A DNA stretch of 64,000 nucleotides from CBDFGK01 sp965247075 (GCA_965247075.1 CBDFGK010000003.1:868001-932000); one strand, 5' to 3'; numbered from the stretch's first letter, positions 26,707-35,443 are shown. Notes: generated by a model not told the origin, from the letters alone. Numbers and translations are program-made.

Positions 26707-27879
26707 ATGTCCAACGCTGACGCCTCGACCTTTCCGCGCAAACTGCGTAACTGTCACAACATCGAAGATTTGCGTGCGCTCGCCAGGAAGACGCTGCCCT
26801 ACCCCATCATGGATCATATCGACGGCGGCTCCGACGATGAGATCACCCTCTCCGACAATCGCCGCATCTTCGACAAGTACTCACTGATCTCGCGCTACTG
26901 CAGTGGCGTGGAACAAGTGGATGCCTCCGTCACGGTGCTGGGCCAGAAAATTGAGTGGCCCTACTTCACCGGGCCAGCCGGCGGCCTGCAATACCTGCAC
27001 GGCGATGGTGAAGCCGGGGTCGCCCGGGCTGCCCACAAATACGGCACCGCCTATTCCCTGTCGGGTTGGTCCAACACACCCATGCAAACAATCGCAGAAG
27101 CCATTCCCAACGGCCCGCGCTTTTTCCAGCTACAGCCCTCGCGCTCCCGGGAAATGATGCTGGACATGATGCAAACCGCAAAAGAAAACGGTTTCACCGC
27201 ACTCATACTCACGGTCGACAATCCCATTCACGGCAACCGCGAACGCGACGCACGCAGCGGATTCGGCGTACCCGCCGCATTTACACTCAAGGCCTGGCTG
27301 GCTATTGCCAGTAAACCGCGCTGGGCCTTGAGAATGCTGAGGGGATTACCGCCCTTTGGCATCTACGACAAATACCTTGCGGAGCCCGGTCACGACCTGG
27401 AATGGCTAGCCAACCAGCTGATAACCAATATCAGCTGGGATGACGTGGCCTGGATTCGCCAGCAGTGGGATGGCCCCTTCGCAGTAAAAGGGCTGGTATC
27501 ACCCGAGGATTGCCGACTGGCAGTAGAAGCCGGGTCCAGCGCGGTCGTATTGTCTAACCAGGGCGCACGTCACTTCGATACCGCACCGGCCACCCTGGTC
27601 ATGCTACCGGCGGTCATGGACACTATTGGCGACCGCGCCGAGGTAATTTTCGACAGTGGCATCCGCCGCGGCACCGATATCATCAAGGCGCTGGCGCTGG
27701 GGGCAACGGCTGTTACCGGTTCGCGCCTGTACTGCTATGGCCTCGCGGCTGGTGGACAGGCGGGGGTGGAACGCGCCCTGCAACTACTGCGAACAGAGGT
27801 TGAGCGCAGCATGATTTTTATGGGCGCCCGTACCATTACCGATATCAATCGCGATTGCATTATCGACCGCAACTTATAA
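26707..27879 (+). CDS. alpha-hydroxy-acid oxidase family protein with altered active site
   Basis: A 390-residue FMN-dependent TIM barrel of the glycolate oxidase/lactate dehydrogenase family. FMN contacts are kept: the conserved Lys in FAVKGL (261), the Asp in LTVDNP (171) and DSGIRRGTDIIKALALGA. The catalytic motif normally SNHGxRQ reads SNQGARH (283-289; codons CAG at 27559 and CAC at 27571), so the base His is replaced by Gln and the following Gln by His. The usual active-site Tyr of YQLY is Gln (FFQLQP), and the N-terminal Tyr of YDYI is His (MDHI). Fold and cofactor look intact but chemistry may differ from hydroxy-acid oxidation. RidA follows by 14 bp. Confidence 0.85.
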   Translation: MSNADASTFPRKLRNCHNIEDLRALARKTLPYPIMDHIDGGSDDEITLSDNRRIFDKYSLISRYCSGVEQVDASVTVLGQKIEWPYFTGPAGGLQYLHGDGEAGVARAAHKYGTAYSLSGWSNTPMQTIAEAIPNGPRFFQLQPSRSREMMLDMMQTAKENGFTALILTVDNPIHGNRERDARSGFGVPAAFTLKAWLAIASKPRWALRMLRGLPPFGIYDKYLAEPGHDLEWLANQLITNISWDDVAWIRQQWDGPFAVKGLVSPEDCRLAVEAGSSAVVLSNQGARHFDTAPATLVMLPAVMDTIGDRAEVIFDSGIRRGTDIIKALALGATAVTGSRLYCYGLAAGGQAGVERALQLLRTEVERSMIFMGARTITDINRDCIIDRNL

Positions 27880-27893
27880 ACAAGGACTTTGGC

Positions 27894-28382
27894 ATGAGCA
27901 ACGACAAAATCGCCGATAAAATCTCGCAAATGGGCCTGGTACTACCACAGCCCCTGCAGCTACCACCGGGCATGGTAGTCCTGTTTCCCTGGGCACGGAT
28001 CATTGGCAATCGCTGCCTGTTGTCGGGTCACGGGCCACTCAACCCGGATGGCACCATTGCCCAGCCACTGGGCCATGTTGGCGCGGAGGTCTCTCTGGAA
28101 CAGGCCTGCGAGGCCGCCAAACTAACAACATTAAGCATGTTGCGCAGCCTCAAGGACGAGCTCGGTTCCCTGGACCGGATTACCGCCTGGGGCCGGGTGA
28201 TGGGTATGGTCAATTCAGCACCGGGCTTCAACCAGCAAACCCCGGTAATCAATCCATTCAGCCAGCTGATCAACGATATTTTTGGCCGCGAGATCGGCGC
28301 ACACACCCGCGCTGCAGTGGGCATGGCCGAACTGCCCATGGGCATACCGGTTGAAATTGAGGCCGAGGTCTACTTCGAATAA
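27894..28382 (+). CDS. RidA/YjgF family protein
   Basis: A 162-residue member of the YjgF/YER057c/UK114 family. The RidA group deaminates reactive enamines and imines produced by flavin or PLP enzymes; other subgroups have different roles. The recognisable core is NRCLLSGHGPLNPDG, then the trimer-interface strand and the C-terminal HTRAAVGMAELPMGIPVEIEAEVYF, with the ligand-binding Arg in TRAAVG. It is 30 residues longer than classic RidA. It overlaps the MaoC-like gene (TAATG) and follows the oxidase closely, so the three probably act together on one metabolite. Confidence 0.85.
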   Translation: MSNDKIADKISQMGLVLPQPLQLPPGMVVLFPWARIIGNRCLLSGHGPLNPDGTIAQPLGHVGAEVSLEQACEAAKLTTLSMLRSLKDELGSLDRITAWGRVMGMVNSAPGFNQQTPVINPFSQLINDIFGREIGAHTRAAVGMAELPMGIPVEIEAEVYFE

Positions 28383-28849
28383 TGGCGGACAAGCTGCTTA
28401 TCTCCAGTATCGAAGACTTCCGTAACCGGGAGGGGCAGGTGCTATTCACCTCGCCGACGGTGCTGGCCAGCAAGGAGCGCATCCAGGAGTTTTGCCATTC
28501 TGTGAACCAGATGGACTGGTTTCACTGGGACGAAGAGCGCTGCAGGGAATCTGATTTTGGCGCTATCGTGGCACCGGGCATGTTCACCCTGTCCCTGATT
28601 CATTCCACCTATTTCAACAACGTTGACCTGCAAGGCCTGAAAGCCCTGTTCCTGGGTTCGGACCGATTTCGTATCCTCAAGCCGGTTACCGCGGGATCCC
28701 GATTAATCCTTACTTTCACGATTGCAGAAGTTAAAAGTCGCAATAAGGGTTTTGCTGTGCACTATGATTTTGAGTGGCATATCGCTGGAGAGGAAGAGCC
28801 TGTGACCCTGGGCAACTTCATTGTGCGCTACTGGCCAGAACCCTCGTAG
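28382..28849 (+). CDS. MaoC-like hot-dog protein
   Basis: A 155-residue protein of the NodN-like MaoC group: FCHSVNQMDWFHWDEERCRESDFGAIVAPGMFTLSL fits the TGDxQWIHxDPERA pattern in spacing, with the final His kept. The usual Asp five residues before that His is Gln, so hydratase activity is uncertain. The start overlaps the RidA stop. It completes a three-gene operon with the oxidase. A degraded plsB copy follows directly. Confidence 0.75.
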   Translation: MADKLLISSIEDFRNREGQVLFTSPTVLASKERIQEFCHSVNQMDWFHWDEERCRESDFGAIVAPGMFTLSLIHSTYFNNVDLQGLKALFLGSDRFRILKPVTAGSRLILTFTIAEVKSRNKGFAVHYDFEWHIAGEEEPVTLGNFIVRYWPEPS

Positions 28850-28856
28850 GGACGAA

Positions 28857-29674
28857 TTCATTCGACCAAATTCTGAATCCTTCCCGACGACCGTACCTTC
28901 CTTTGCTATGTCTGTTGCTGCTGGACAGCGGTCTTGTGCAGTCTTTCGAAGCCGGCATTGAAGCCGTTTACAGCATTCCCGAAAACCGCTTCCTGGACGC
29001 CGCCTACTATCGCAACAACGCCATTCATTTTATGTTCATGGGCGCCATGGCGGATCTCGCACTTGCCAGCCTTTACCTTGCCCCGGTTGCCGGCGACCCG
29101 CTGGCGCTATTCGAGCAGGAATTACTGAAACTGAAGAAACTGTTGCAGTGGGAGTTTTACTTCCCCCGAGAAAAACCGCTTCCTGGAGCTGCCAAAACTG
29201 GACCTGGAGCAACGTTGCGAGGGCTGGCAACACAAAATTCAACAAGGGCGAACTGGACTGCGCCAGATATTTCTAACACTGAGCCCTTTATTGGGCCACT
29301 CAGTACTGGAGCCCTATCTGGATTCATACCGCGTGGTTGCCGAGCAATTGGCCAACACACCAGCAGGCACAGCTTTTGATAAGAATGCCTTCGTCCGGGC
29401 CTGCCTGAACACCGGTCAGCAGCTGTACCTGCAACGCCAACTGGTTAGCAGCGAATCCATTGCCAAGGCCATGTTTGAAAATGGCATCAAGGTTGCCAAG
29501 GACTATTCGCTGCTGGAAAAAGATCAGGACGAGAAAGTGGTGGCTCAACGCATCGCCTTCGCCAATGATATGCGCACCTGGGGACGGCGTGTGCGCGCTC
29601 TGCGTTCACTGGCTTCCGGCAGCATGTTGCCAAACATGATGGGGCAACAATGGGGCATACCTTTCCAGATGTGA
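28857..29674 (+). pseudogene. plsB: plsB (glycerol-3-phosphate acyltransferase) remnant
   Basis: The C-terminal third of a PlsB-like protein is readable: FEAGIEAVYSIPENRF, then AAYYRNNAIHFMF, in one frame up to about 29170. The frame then shifts in a run of A residues (29169-29173), and LEPYLDSYRVVAEQL, LNTGQQLYLQRQL and ESIAKAMFENGIKVAK follow in the next frame. The N-terminus with the HX4D acyltransferase motif is missing, so the protein cannot be functional. The 3' end runs 130 bp into the convergent esterase gene. Confidence 0.7.
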
Positions 29675-30528
29675 CACTGCACATTCATCCCGTTGGCATA
29701 GGCCTTGCGGGCCGCGTAAATCGAGCAATCGCGGAATATCTCTACACTGCTGGCCAGGAAGAACAGTGGCGGCAGTCCCTGAAACTCACCCCGCAGGGGC
29801 GATACCCGCTCATCGCGCAGCAGGCTTAAATCGTCTTCCAGGTAGTGGGTAATGACTTGCTGCATGGCGTACTGGTTGAACATGGGGTCGCTGATGGTAT
29901 TGATATGGTGGGAACGCAGGCACCCACTCAACTCCATACCGGGAGAGATCATCAGCCCGGCCGCCGGCAGGGGCAAGCCTTGCCTTTGCAGTTGCTGTAG
30001 CAATACCAGCGTCAGGTTGCCGCCAGCAGAATCTCCCGCCACTACAATTTCAGTGGGGTCGATACCCAGATCCAACAATCCCTTGTACGCCGCCAGACAA
30101 TCCTCAACGGCTGCCGGAAATGGTTCCTCCGGCGCCAGGCGGTAGCTGGGCATGGCCGCCAACATACCGCTACGCTGGGCTATCTCGCAGACAAAGGCGG
30201 CGTGGACCCGGGGCGTTTCCACGATAAAGGCACCACCGTGCAAATAGAGAAATACCCCTCTGTTTTTGCCGATATTGGCACGAAACCAATGCGTGGGCAC
30301 GCCGTTAAGGTCATCCTCCCAGTGCCTGTGATCATCTGGAAAACTGGCCCTGCCTTCAATGTACTTCTGCATAAACTCACGCATTTCTGCAGCGGGCTTA
30401 CCCTTTTCGCGAAACTGGGGTTTAATAAATGTACGCAGGGCGGCATTTAACAGGTAACTTTGCACACTTCGACTAAAGAAGAGGCCTTTGCGATAACTAC
30501 GGTATTGGATCATTGCGCGAGATTCCAT
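29545..30528 (-). CDS. alpha/beta hydrolase, HSL-type esterase with odd tail
   Basis: A 327-residue hormone-sensitive-lipase family esterase. The oxyanion motif is HGGAF (97-101), the nucleophile Ser167 is in GDSAGG, and the catalytic His is in WKGMPH near residue 290. The final helix that normally follows LPEA is replaced by a basic stretch (ERRARTRRPQVR) read antisense through the plsB remnant. The 3' end has therefore probably been altered by a rearrangement. Activity may survive, since all three catalytic elements precede the joint near 29615. A second possible start is Met6. Confidence 0.8.
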   Translation of the reverse strand: MESRAMIQYRSYRKGLFFSRSVQSYLLNAALRTFIKPQFREKGKPAAEMREFMQKYIEGRASFPDDHRHWEDDLNGVPTHWFRANIGKNRGVFLYLHGGAFIVETPRVHAAFVCEIAQRSGMLAAMPSYRLAPEEPFPAAVEDCLAAYKGLLDLGIDPTEIVVAGDSAGGNLTLVLLQQLQRQGLPLPAAGLMISPGMELSGCLRSHHINTISDPMFNQYAMQQVITHYLEDDLSLLRDERVSPLRGEFQGLPPLFFLASSVEIFRDCSIYAARKAYANGMNVQCHIWKGMPHCCPIMFGNMLPEASERRARTRRPQVRISLAKAMR

Positions 30529-30591
30529 TTTCAGTACTTAGCAGTTTAAATGCGCACACGACCAGCGCTTTATCAATTCAGGAATCTATGG

Positions 30592-30640
30592 GGTCAGACT
30601 TTCCAGCCTAAGGAGCCTGCTGTTTCAGTCGAGTCTGACC
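30592..30640. repeat. GGTCAGACT inverted repeat
   Basis: GGTCAGACT (30592-30600) and AGTCTGACC (30632-30640) form a 9-bp perfect stem with a 31-nt loop between the esterase and the AI-2E family permease gene. A related palindrome lies at 42177-42201. The shared GGGGTCAGA-type sequence suggests a small dispersed repeat or terminator-like element. Confidence 0.4.
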
Positions 30641-30718
30641 TCATTGACCCCGGCGGCCGGTTTCGATCGGTTGAGCTATCATATGCAGGTCGATTTCCCT
30701 ATGTAAGGACGCACAGCC

Positions 30719-31840
30719 ATGGCCACGCAACAGGAACTACTGCAACAAAGAAAAGCCGACACAGTTCACACGCTGGAGGTGGGCATTCGCCTGGCACTGG
30801 TTGTTGGACTGGTTATCTACTGTTTCGAAATTCTCAGGCCCTTTCTCTCCACCATCGTGTGGGCCCTGGTTCTCGCCGCCGCTCTCTATCCCGCCTATAA
30901 CTGGCTGCTGGAGAAATTCAAAAAGAGCACCGGCATGACCGCCTTTTTGTTTACCACCGCCATATTGTTTGCGCTGATGACGCCGGTACTGATGCTGTCC
31001 GGCACCTTGGTAGAAAGCGCAAAAAACTTCGCCACAGAGCTGGAAGACGGCAGTTTAAACGTGCCACCGCCGTCTGCCAGGGTCAAAGACTGGCCCCTGG
31101 TCGGCGAGAAGATCTACGATGTATGGCATCTCGCCAATGAGAATCTGGAAGCGGCACTGACCAAGTTTGAAACACAGATCAAGGATGCCGGCCGCTGGTT
31201 TATATCCACCGCCGCCGATGCCGGCCTGGGCATTTTACAGTTTGCCGTGGCGCTGATCGTAGCCGGGGTATTCCTGGCCTACTCCGAGCCCGGAGCAAAC
31301 TTTGCCCGCCGCTTGGGTGGACGCCTGGCGGGTGAGCGGGGTGAAGAATTTGCCAATCTTGCCTCCTCCACGGTACGCAATGTTGCCCAGGGGGTGCTGG
31401 GCGTCGCCATTATCCAGGCACTGCTGGCGGGAATTGGCTTTATGGCGATGGGCATTCCCGGCGCCGGCCTGTGGACCATGCTGGTGCTGATAATGGCAAC
31501 CGTGCAACTGCCATCGGGGGTTATCCTGATTCCCTCAATATTCTACGCCGCCTCTATTGCTGACACGCTTCCCACCATCATTTACGGCATCTGGATGATC
31601 ATGGTGAGCCTGGTCGACAATGTACTGAGACCGCTGCTGCTCGGGCGCGGGGCCAGCGTACCCATGGCGGTTATCTTCCTCGGCGCCATCGGCGGCTTTG
31701 TTTTGCAGGGCATAGTGGGCCTGTTTCTGGGTGCCATTGTTTTGTCGCTGGGCTATGAATTGTTCATGCTCTGGCTGAATCTCGACAACCCGGACATGCT
31801 GGTGCAAGAACAACACAGCGAGCAAGGAAACCCAAGATAA
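30719..31840 (+). CDS. AI-2E family (PerM/TqsA) membrane transporter
   Basis: A 373-residue inner-membrane protein with eight hydrophobic helices arranged as in the PerM/YdiK/TqsA family: two N-terminal helices (LVVGLVIYCFEIL and TIVWALVLAAALYPAYNWLL), a soluble segment of about 100 residues, then paired helices and the conserved DNVLRPLLLGRGASVP loop near residue 305. Members export autoinducer-2 or act in ion exchange; the substrate here cannot be told. A start ATG with AAGGA upstream supports 30719. It is the last intact gene before a region of remnants. Confidence 0.85.
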   Translation: MATQQELLQQRKADTVHTLEVGIRLALVVGLVIYCFEILRPFLSTIVWALVLAAALYPAYNWLLEKFKKSTGMTAFLFTTAILFALMTPVLMLSGTLVESAKNFATELEDGSLNVPPPSARVKDWPLVGEKIYDVWHLANENLEAALTKFETQIKDAGRWFISTAADAGLGILQFAVALIVAGVFLAYSEPGANFARRLGGRLAGERGEEFANLASSTVRNVAQGVLGVAIIQALLAGIGFMAMGIPGAGLWTMLVLIMATVQLPSGVILIPSIFYAASIADTLPTIIYGIWMIMVSLVDNVLRPLLLGRGASVPMAVIFLGAIGGFVLQGIVGLFLGAIVLSLGYELFMLWLNLDNPDMLVQEQHSEQGNPR

Positions 31841-31942
31841 AGCCGGCATCCACACAGCATTGGATATCTTGCCAAATGCGCACCTGCAGGCCGGCCGCTG
31901 GATTAGTGGTAAGCTGGCGCGAATAGCAGGAGCACACTAACA

Positions 31943-32155
31943 ATGGCCCACCGACCCACGCAAAGTGATAATTTCATTTGCTTACTGTGCGGCCTGATTT
32001 TTCTGTTGTTCAGCGCTGCCATATTTGCCCGGTTTGAATCACAGCAGGGTGACTTTATCAACACTGGGCTATGGTGATATCACTCCGGCATAACCGGTGG
32101 CACGATGCTTCGCCTATATGGAATCCATTACCGGTTCTATCTGCGCCAACAGTTA
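31943..32155 (+). pseudogene. potassium-channel-like gene remnant
   Basis: The ATG at 31943 starts a frame with a membrane helix (GLIFLLFSAAIFARF) that stops at 32074. In other frames the selectivity-filter sequence LSTLGYGDITPA (about 32057-32092), and then PVARCFAYMESITGSI (about 32096-32143), are readable. The parts appear in the order of a two-helix ion channel (filter, then inner helix with LEAIxGQxY-like sequence). Frameshifts and a stop break the gene, and the end is lost at the toxin gene. Confidence 0.6.
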
Positions 32156-32506
32156 GCTGGGCTCCACGCCCAGCACAATCTTCAGATACTCCTCTACCTG
32201 CACCATTTCCATAGATGTCAGCTCCGCCAGCGCATCGCCACTAAGCCTCCGATTGTCGATTGTTCGCACCTGATCGATCATTATATCTGAATCAACCCGT
32301 AGTTGGCCGCGCGCATGAAGCCGCAAGCGCAGAGGAGCAGCATTGTCAGCCAGTTGGCTGGTCAGTGGAATAACGGTAGTACTGGGGTGTAGCACTTCGT
32401 TTAAGAGGTCACTCTGGATAACCAGGCACGGGCGAATCTTGCCTGCTTCTGTACCCTTCGAGGGATTGAAATTGGCAATGCGGATATCTCCGCGCTTACA
32501 GACCAT
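32153..32506 (-). CDS. MazF/PemK-family endoribonuclease toxin
   Basis: A 117-residue toxin with the PemK/MazF signature: KRGDIRIANFNPSKGTEAGKIRPCLVIQSD at the N-terminus, VIPLTSQ in the middle, and VDSDIMIDQVRTIDNRRL near the end, the segment that carries active-site contacts. It would cleave mRNA. Its start overlaps the antitoxin gene by 11 nt. It lies in a remnant-rich stretch, which fits the habit of such modules of persisting in decaying DNA. Confidence 0.88.
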   Translation of the reverse strand: MVCKRGDIRIANFNPSKGTEAGKIRPCLVIQSDLLNEVLHPSTTVIPLTSQLADNAAPLRLRLHARGQLRVDSDIMIDQVRTIDNRRLSGDALAELTSMEMVQVEEYLKIVLGVEPS

Positions 32507-32729
32507 CAGCTGCAGAACCGGCCAGATCTTTAGAGATATCCACTGTCTGTGCTCGAACCGCTAACGATGCTGCGCGGACACGTCGCGCCAGGGATTCACG
32601 CTCCAACTGCTTTTTATAATTCATCACAGCCGCACGAATTACACCACTTTTGGTGGTATGCAAGCTCTCCGCGAGACCCGTCAGAGTGGCATCGAAACCC
32701 TCATCTGCCTTGAGAGTGATCGTCTTCAT
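32496..32729 (-). CDS. ribbon-helix-helix antitoxin of the MazF-type toxin
   Basis: A 77-residue protein. The N-terminal strand KTITLKADEGFD and helices LTGLAESLHTTKSGVIRAAVMNY match the ribbon-helix-helix (CopG-like) DNA-binding fold. The acidic and hydrophobic C-terminus (TVDISKDLAGSAADGL) would wrap the toxin. It precedes and overlaps the toxin gene, the usual order for autoregulated mazEF-type pairs. Confidence 0.82.
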   Translation of the reverse strand: MKTITLKADEGFDATLTGLAESLHTTKSGVIRAAVMNYKKQLERESLARRVRAASLAVRAQTVDISKDLAGSAADGL

Positions 32730-32923
32730 AATACTTGGGTATTACCTTTTTAAGTACTTCGAGTATAACACCGCTGAAGGCTTTCGTGATGATCATTTTT
32801 CATCTGATTCGATCAAATTAATTCAAGGCGAAAAGATATTGAAAGGCGATACATTCTTTCTCACTCCGAAATCAGTGAACTGTATGGTCTTCCCCGACTC
32901 AACAACATAAAGCCTTAGCCTCA

Positions 32924-33087
32924 TCAAGCGGCGAGCATGCCCCTATCGACGATAAACTCGATAATTTCATCCAGCCCCTGCTTCTTCTTGAGGTTGGTGA
33001 ACACATAGGGCGAATTTGGCCGCATCCGCCGGGTGTCTTTGTCCATGACGTCGAGGTCGGCGCCGACATAGGGCGTGTTAGCCCAAA
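32924..33087 (-). pseudogene. ureG: ureG C-terminal remnant
   Basis: About 54 codons in a frame without a start read TPYVGADLDVMDKDTRRMRP, then PYVFTNLKKKQGLDEIIEF, ending GMLAA and a double TGA. This is the C-terminus of the urease accessory GTPase UreG. The upstream part (P-loop and the rest) is cut off at about 33087, where sequence of a transposase gene begins. No other urease gene is in the window. Confidence 0.8.
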
Positions 33088-33122
33088 GCAGTAATGTCCC
33101 CTTTTGACTTCAGGAGGGGTTA

Positions 33123-33815
33123 TGACAGAGGGGATCATCACATTGAGCCATGCAGAACTTGACCGCGTATCGGTTATTCGCTCCATCATCAGTCGCCGGC
33201 TTACGCAAGCGCAGGCGGCACAGCGACTAAAACTGAGCGTCAGACAGGTAAAACGCCTACGAACCTGTGGTGCTGCCGGGATGGCCTCTAAACACCGGGG
33301 ACGATGCCCCGGCAACGCTATTGGCGATGCGGTTCGCTGGCAGGCATTGGCGATCATCAGGGCACATTATATTGACTTCGGGCCGACCTTTGCCGACGAG
33401 AAACTCACCGAACTGCATGATTGATGGAGCACCGCACACTATCCCGACAATGCTGCATATTCCGGCCCATCGTGAGGTATTACACAGCGCCGAGGCGCTG
33501 ACACTCATCCTGTGCCTGCACCACAGGCGCAAACTGTCCAAGAACCTGACTATTTCGTTTCGCAACACCGAATACCAGCTACCAGGCGACGGCAAAGGCT
33601 ATCGTCGGCGCGGCGCCACCATTACCGTCTGCGATGACTTTAACGGCGCGGTGACGCTACTGCACAAGGGCAAGGCACTGGCTTATCGGATATTCCAACA
33701 AGGACCGGCCGCCGTTATGCTGGCCGATGACAAGACCGTGCGCAACCACGTCGAGCAAACACTTCACCGGCAGCAACAATCCACCTGGAAACCCGCCCCG
33801 GATCCAATATTTTGA
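33123..33815 (+). pseudogene. ISNCY-family transposase with internal deletion
   Basis: A strong AGGAGG-like site precedes the ATG at 33123. The first 100 residues carry the helix-turn-helix (LTQAQAAQRLKLSVRQVKRL) and FGPTFADEKLTELH of ISNCY-type transposases, then a stop. After a gap the family C-terminus is readable in another frame (RKLSKNLTISFRN, TITVCDDFNGAVTLLHKGKAL). The catalytic middle of about 200 residues is missing, so the copy is dead. Its left end abuts the ureG remnant. Confidence 0.75.
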
Positions 33816-33877
33816 TGCCATCATGGCGGCCCCATGATAAGAACAAAACACGCACGAACAATCGAGAGGCCGCTGTC

Positions 33878-34014
33878 ATGCCCGATTTTCCGCGTTCCCT
33901 GATCGCTTTTCAACGGCAGTTTCCCGACAAGGCCGCCTGTGCGGTCTATCCGGTTTCGATGCGCTGGCCGGATGGCTTCCGCTGTCCGGCTTGTGGGCAC
34001 GGTCAGGCCTGTAA
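33878..34014 (+). pseudogene. IS1595-like transposase N-terminal fragment
   Basis: The frame starting at 33878 reads a short helical lead, then MRWPDGFRCPACGHGQA, the N-terminal zinc finger of IS1595/ISXO2-like transposases. Homology fades after the first CPxC pair and no DDE region follows before the hut genes. It is a truncated relic. Confidence 0.6.
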
Positions 34015-34057
34015 TCGATGTATTCACAGTTCGAGGCATGCCAACTGTCATCGGAGT

Positions 34058-35443
34058 CTAACCCAAAGAATCCAACGCCTGCCGAAACCGCTGGGCCACG
34101 GCCTCTTGCTGCGGATGTACGCCATCGCGTACCCGCCACTGCCCCGCCACCATCACATCTTTGACTGGCGTGTCATTGCACGCAAATACCCAGCTATCCA
34201 CTAACACCGAGTCATCTTTGCCGTAGAGCACCGGGTGTTGGTCATCCAGCACCAGTAGATCGGCGCGCGCACCGGCACATATCCCAGCCTCTCCAAGTCC
34301 CAGTGCCTGGGCACCACCGGCCACCGCCGCCGGTAACATTGATTCCCCCACTGAGGGCTGGTCTGGCTGCGTCAACAGCACCCGTCGCTGTTTGTCCAGG
34401 CGTTGACCGTATTCAAGCAAGCGCAATTCCTCGGCCGGGTTGCGACACACCTGGCTGTCTGAGCCGATCGCGAAGCGACCCTGGGCTTGCAGGTATTCCA
34501 CGGCGGGAAACAAACCATCCCCCAGGTTGGCCTCAGTGGTGGGACACAGTCCCACCACTGCACCGCTGGTGGCCAACTCCTGGCACTCGCCATTGGCAAG
34601 ATGGGTGGCGTGAATCAAGCACCAGCGCGCATTCACATCAAAATTCTGTAACAGCCACTCTACCGGGCGCGCACCCGTGTGGGCGATGCAAGCGTCTACT
34701 TCTCGCCGTTGCTCGGCGATATGCATATGGATGGGCGCGCTGGCATTGAGCCCATCGAGACCGGCAATCGCTTCTCGAAGTGAGGGCTCGCTAACCGCGC
34801 GCAGGGAGTGTGGCGCCATTCCCAGGCGCACGCTGGGCTCATCCCGGTAGCGGCTATGAAGCTGTTGCAATAAATCTTGGTAAGCGTCTACGGAATGAAC
34901 AAAACGGCGCTGACCGGCCTCTGGTGCTTTCATCCCAAAATCACTGTGGCAGTACAGGACCGGCAGGTGCGTAATGCGGATGCCGGCACTTTGCGCTGCG
35001 GCTATGACACGGTGGGACATCTCGGCAGGATCGTCATAGAACGCACCGTCGGGGCTACGGTGCAGGTAATGAAACTCTGCCACCGAGGTATATCCGCACT
35101 TCAACATTTCAAGGTAGAGCTGTTCGCTAATGGCCTGCAACTGCTCCGGACCGATCTTTTCCAGCAGTCGGTACATGGCATCGCGCCAACTCCAGAAACT
35201 GTCATCGCTGCTACTGCGAGCTTCTGTCAGGCCCACCATGGCGCGCTGGAAGGCATGGGAGTGGCAATTGGGTATGCCGGGTACCAGCACCCCCCGCAGC
35301 AATTCCGCTCCCTGCGGTATAGCCGGCACATCTTCACGCACAGTTGCGATAGAACCACCTGAGTCAATCGTGATGGCCACATTCTCCGCCCAACCGCCGG
35401 GCAGCAGGGCCCGGTGTGCATACAGCGGCCGGCTAGCAGGCAT
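34058..35443 (-). CDS. hutF: formimidoylglutamate deiminase
   Basis: A 461-residue amidohydrolase that converts N-formimidoyl-L-glutamate to N-formyl-L-glutamate and ammonia, the fourth step of the five-step histidine pathway. Zinc-binding HSHAF follows PGIPNC; other active-site elements are MHIAEQRREVDAC, HATHLANGE and GSDSQVCRNPAEELR. The ATG at 35443 overlaps the end of hutI by 11 nt and gives the family length; a frame reaching 35527 would only add residues antisense to no known domain. HutF with HutG defines the formylglutamate branch of the pathway. Confidence 0.93.
   Translation of the reverse strand: MPASRPLYAHRALLPGGWAENVAITIDSGGSIATVREDVPAIPQGAELLRGVLVPGIPNCHSHAFQRAMVGLTEARSSSDDSFWSWRDAMYRLLEKIGPEQLQAISEQLYLEMLKCGYTSVAEFHYLHRSPDGAFYDDPAEMSHRVIAAAQSAGIRITHLPVLYCHSDFGMKAPEAGQRRFVHSVDAYQDLLQQLHSRYRDEPSVRLGMAPHSLRAVSEPSLREAIAGLDGLNASAPIHMHIAEQRREVDACIAHTGARPVEWLLQNFDVNARWCLIHATHLANGECQELATSGAVVGLCPTTEANLGDGLFPAVEYLQAQGRFAIGSDSQVCRNPAEELRLLEYGQRLDKQRRVLLTQPDQPSVGESMLPAAVAGGAQALGLGEAGICAGARADLLVLDDQHPVLYGKDDSVLVDSWVFACNDTPVKDVMVAGQWRVRDGVHPQQEAVAQRFRQALDSLG

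Noticed and set aside
32849..32912. Possible Tn3-type (DUF4158) N-terminal fragment reading ILSHSEISELYGLPRLNN
   Set aside because: Only about 20 residues, no start, and no matching sequence beyond; too short to support.
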